Shown: positions 4,456 through 6,996 of the stretch, one piece after another
Layout of the letters: every line of letters starts with the position of its first letter
How positions within the stretch are numbered: position 1 is the stretch's first letter
NCBI GenBank assembly: GCA_946997275.1
Contig: CAMPUN010000053.1
Location: forward strand, 1-6,996
Direction of reading: 5' to 3'
DNA length: 6,996 bases
Source of the DNA: an uncultured Porphyromonas sp.
Lineage (GTDB): Bacteria; Bacteroidota; Bacteroidia; Bacteroidales; Porphyromonadaceae
Translations under genes and position numbers: made by a program
The notes under the pieces: model-generated
Databases searched by the model: none
What the model saw: only the letters and a program-made list of their open reading frames with translations
What the model was told of the DNA's origin: nothing

Positions 4456-6921
4456 ATGAAAGAAGACAATTACGACTTTGTGGAGACCGCATTGCCCAAC
4501 GTTGGCTCAGGGGGCATGGTCATTCCCTTGCCGAACGTTATAGATGAAGATGAGATACTTGACGATGAGCATGACGCTCTTAAGGTACTCTTTCATAGTA
4601 CCTTTCCCGTGCTACCCGTCTTCAACGCTGTCCTCTTTCCCTGTGTCTTGCAGGCAGTCATGCTGACTGAGGACAAGCAGATAGATGCCGTGAGCAATGC
4701 CATGTCTAAGGGACAATACATCGTTGCCACGACTTACATCGGATCAGATCCCGACACCCCCATCACACCCAGCTCGCTCGCCAAGGTAGGCGTACTCTGT
4801 ATCGTCGAGGATATGATCCACCCCTCGCCAGACAATGTCGTAGCGATCATACGAGGCGTCATACGTGTCCACACCAGCAACTATACGCAGACGAATCCCT
4901 ACCTGCGCTGCCGGGTCGAGTCACCACGATTACTACCCAATACGGAGAATTGTCTGACAAACGACCCGGAGCTTTTTGTTGCGTTCAATAAGCTACGCTA
5001 CGAGCTGGTCGAGCTGGTCAAAATACGACACATGGAGGGTGCTGAGGACTTTGTCGAGGCACTCAATGCTAAGAATAATCTCCCCTTCCTTATCAACTTT
5101 ACTGCGGCTTATCTCTCACTAGTCTATCGAGCTAAGCTAGAGCTGCTGAAGATCGCCGATACGACGGAACTGGTCATGGAACTGATCAGCTATGTGCGCC
5201 AGACGAGCGAGCTCGTACAGATCAATGAGAAGATCGTCAAGCAGACTCAGTCGGACATGGACGAGATGCAGCGCAAGCACTTTCTAGAGCAGCAGATACG
5301 TACCATTCGCGAGGAGCTAGGCGAGGGAGACTTTGCCGACCAAACAATCGCAGAGCTACGAGAGGCCGCGACGAAAAAGCAGTGGAGCGAAGCGGTGCAG
5401 AAGACTTTCGACCGTGAGCTGGGCAATCTAGAGCGCATCCCGACACAAGCGCCCGAGTACTCGATACTACTACAGTACCTGCGCCTGATGCTTGACCTGC
5501 CGTGGCAGGAGTATAGTCAGGATCAGTTTGACCTCAAGCATGCGGAGGAGATACTAAACCGGGACCACTTCGGCCTAGAGCGTGTCAAGGAGCGTATCCT
5601 AGAGCATCTAGCCGTCATCAAGCTCAAGAACGACCTCAAGTCCCCGATACTCTGTCTCTACGGTCCTCCAGGTGTGGGTAAGACTTCACTGGGTAAGAGC
5701 ATCGCTGAGAGCCTCGGACGTAAGTATGTGCGCATCTCCCTCGGAGGTCTGCACGACGAGGCGGAGATACGTGGACACCGACGCACCTACATAGGAGCGA
5801 TGTGCGGACGTATCATAGACAGCATCAAGAAGGCGGGGACGAGCAATCCAGTCTTCGTACTAGATGAGATAGACAAGATCTCCTCAGACTACAAGGGCGA
5901 CCCCGCAGCAGCACTCCTAGAGGTGCTAGACCCGGAGCAGAATGTGGCCTTCCACGATAACTACCTAGACGTAGACTATGACCTGAGCAAGGTGCTCTTC
6001 ATCGCTACGGCGAATACGCTCAGCACCATCTCGCGTCCGCTCCTAGACCGTATGGAGCTGATACAGGTGTCGGGCTATCTGCTGGAGGAGAAGGTCGAGA
6101 TAGCTCATCGCCATCTCGTACCCAAGGAGCTGGAGGCGCACGGACTGACGAGCGAGCAGTTTGCTATAGACACCGACGCCCTGACCTATCTCATCGAGGG
6201 TTACACACGAGAAAGTGGCGTGAGATCGCTACAGAAGAACCTCGCAGCGCTCATGCGCAAGCAGGCTAAGCGTGTCGCCATGGAGCAAGAGTACAGCGTA
6301 CAGATCACTCCTGAGATCATACAGCAAGACCTTCGCACGCCACCTTACACACGAGACATCTGGCAAGACTTTGGCATGCCAGGCATCGTCACGGGTCTAG
6401 CCTGGACTGAGGTGGGTGGAGAAATCCTTTTCATCGAGAGCTCTACGCATCGTGGCAGGGAGGGCAAGGTGACGCTCACGGGCAATCTAGGAGATGTAAT
6501 GAAGGAGAGCGCCGTCATCGCTCTAGACTATATCAAGGCTCACTGCGAGGAGCTGGAGATACCTGAGAGCACCTTTGACAAGCTGGAGATACATCTACAT
6601 GTCCCCGAGGGAGCTATTCCGAAGGATGGTCCAAGTGCCGGTATCACGATGGCGACTTCGCTCGTCTCGACTTTGACCAGGCGCACGGTGAAGCCACGCA
6701 TCGCCATGAGTGGTGAGATAACGCTCACAGGGCGTGTCCTCCCCGTGGGTGGTATCAAGGAGAAGATCTTAGCTGCCAAGCGGGCTGGCGTCAAGACGCT
6801 CATCCTGAGCAAAGAGAATGAGAAGGACATCTTAGACATCAAGCCTATATACATTGAGGGCTTGACCTTCTCCTATGTAGAGACGATCAAGGAGGTGCTA
6901 GACCTAGCTCTCAACGACTAG
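4456..6921 (+). CDS. lon: ATP-dependent Lon protease (LonA type)
   Basis: The 821-residue product is a complete LonA of usual length. An acidic N-terminal extension (about 1-43, with EDEILDDEHD at 31-40) leads into the substrate-binding N domain (about 44-250) and a predicted helical/coiled-coil linker (about 251-350). The AAA+ module has Walker A GPPGVGKT (403-410), pore loop near 445-451, Walker B VFVLDEID (466-473), sensor-1 Asn520, arginine-finger candidate Arg532 and sensor-2 Arg590. The protease domain has catalytic Ser727 in KDGPSAG and Lys770 in GGIKEK, 43 residues apart as in E. coli (Ser679/Lys722). The enzyme is a cytoplasmic hexamer that unfolds and degrades misfolded and selected regulatory proteins. 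The ATG is the first in frame after TAG at 4435-4437. It begins its own transcription unit after the repeat-rich gap. One oddity is Cys450 where this pore-loop motif normally has Pro (YIGAMCG). Confidence 0.97.
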   Translation: MKEDNYDFVETALPNVGSGGMVIPLPNVIDEDEILDDEHDALKVLFHSTFPVLPVFNAVLFPCVLQAVMLTEDKQIDAVSNAMSKGQYIVATTYIGSDPDTPITPSSLAKVGVLCIVEDMIHPSPDNVVAIIRGVIRVHTSNYTQTNPYLRCRVESPRLLPNTENCLTNDPELFVAFNKLRYELVELVKIRHMEGAEDFVEALNAKNNLPFLINFTAAYLSLVYRAKLELLKIADTTELVMELISYVRQTSELVQINEKIVKQTQSDMDEMQRKHFLEQQIRTIREELGEGDFADQTIAELREAATKKQWSEAVQKTFDRELGNLERIPTQAPEYSILLQYLRLMLDLPWQEYSQDQFDLKHAEEILNRDHFGLERVKERILEHLAVIKLKNDLKSPILCLYGPPGVGKTSLGKSIAESLGRKYVRISLGGLHDEAEIRGHRRTYIGAMCGRIIDSIKKAGTSNPVFVLDEIDKISSDYKGDPAAALLEVLDPEQNVAFHDNYLDVDYDLSKVLFIATANTLSTISRPLLDRMELIQVSGYLLEEKVEIAHRHLVPKELEAHGLTSEQFAIDTDALTYLIEGYTRESGVRSLQKNLAALMRKQAKRVAMEQEYSVQITPEIIQQDLRTPPYTRDIWQDFGMPGIVTGLAWTEVGGEILFIESSTHRGREGKVTLTGNLGDVMKESAVIALDYIKAHCEELEIPESTFDKLEIHLHVPEGAIPKDGPSAGITMATSLVSTLTRRTVKPRIAMSGEITLTGRVLPVGGIKEKILAAKRAGVKTLILSKENEKDILDIKPIYIEGLTFSYVETIKEVLDLALND

Positions 6922-6923
6922 CT

Positions 6924-6948
6924 CCCCCCCCTCACCCTAAAGCTTTAG
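6924..6948. repeat. C8 homopolymer followed by a perfect 12-base palindrome
   Basis: Eight consecutive C (6924-6931) start two bases after the lon stop. CTAAAGCTTTAG (6937-6948) is a perfect 12-base palindrome ending five bases before the next start codon. The palindrome is too short for a convincing terminator and no T-run follows, so read-through into the next gene is likely. Confidence 0.5.
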
Positions 6949-6953
6949 AGTCT

Positions 6954-6996
6954 ATGAATACAGAGCAGCAGTATCATAAGGTAGTCGCCGAGTGTA
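6954..6996 (+). CDS. 5' end of a gene downstream of lon, possibly a DUF1599-type protein
   Basis: ATG at 6954 opens a frame that stays open for the 14 codons left in the window (MNTEQQYHKVVAEC). It starts 32 bases after lon on the same strand, so it is probably co-transcribed. The beginning resembles, from memory, the N-terminus of small Bacteroidota DUF1599 proteins (Q-x-x-x-V-I/V-x-x-C-R-D). Fourteen residues are too few for a firm family call, and even the start is provisional. Confidence 0.45.
   Translation, partial: MNTEQQYHKVVAEC

Noticed and set aside
6540..6854. 104-codon minus-strand open frame opposite lon
   Set aside because: It lies antisense to the highly conserved Lon protease domain, which fixes the real frame; there is no family resemblance.

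Overview
The window looks like chromosomal DNA from a Bacteroidota anaerobe of the Porphyromonas type. The evidence is a homologue of PorZ, a type IX secretion (T9SS) surface protein, next to an exported bleomycin-hydrolase-family peptidase. Both signal peptides end Ala-Gln, a Bacteroidota habit. The -7 element TATATTTG fits that phylum, and no start codon has a Shine-Dalgarno sequence. The codons are moderately GC-rich with many CTA/CTC leucines and many CTAG tetranucleotides. My guess is a Porphyromonas near P. asaccharolytica/P. uenonis rather than P. gingivalis, but I judge this by eye from base composition.

Layout, all genes on the + strand. (1) The last 30 codons of an RdgB/HAM1-type purine NTP pyrophosphatase end at base 94, with the stop overlapping the next start by four bases. 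(2) porZ (91-2427) encodes a secreted protein with two beta-propeller regions and a T9SS C-terminal domain. (3) After 14 bases comes pepC (2442-3848), an exported C1-family cysteine aminopeptidase with an intact catalytic triad. (4) A 607-base noncoding stretch (3849-4455) starts with a pepC terminator hairpin. It continues with two unrelated tandem arrays (about 3.5 units of 22 bases, three units of 21 bases) and several short inverted repeats, and ends in a lon promoter. (5) lon (4456-6921) encodes a complete ATP-dependent Lon protease. (6) After 32 bases holding a run of eight C and a perfect 12-base palindrome, a further gene begins and runs off the end.

rdgB, porZ and pepC look like one transcription unit, from the overlap, the short spacer and the absence of any visible terminator between them. 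lon starts a second unit that probably includes the next gene. PorZ would act at the cell surface in the complex that anchors and processes T9SS cargo. PepC would trim peptides in the periplasm. RdgB and Lon are cytoplasmic housekeeping proteins.

The protein-coding content belongs to known families. The least explained part is the repeat-rich region between pepC and lon. Within the proteins, the points worth checking are a Cys in place of Pro in the Lon pore loop and an atypical PepC C-terminal tail. I see no new multi-gene system, CRISPR array, insertion sequence, tRNA or rRNA.
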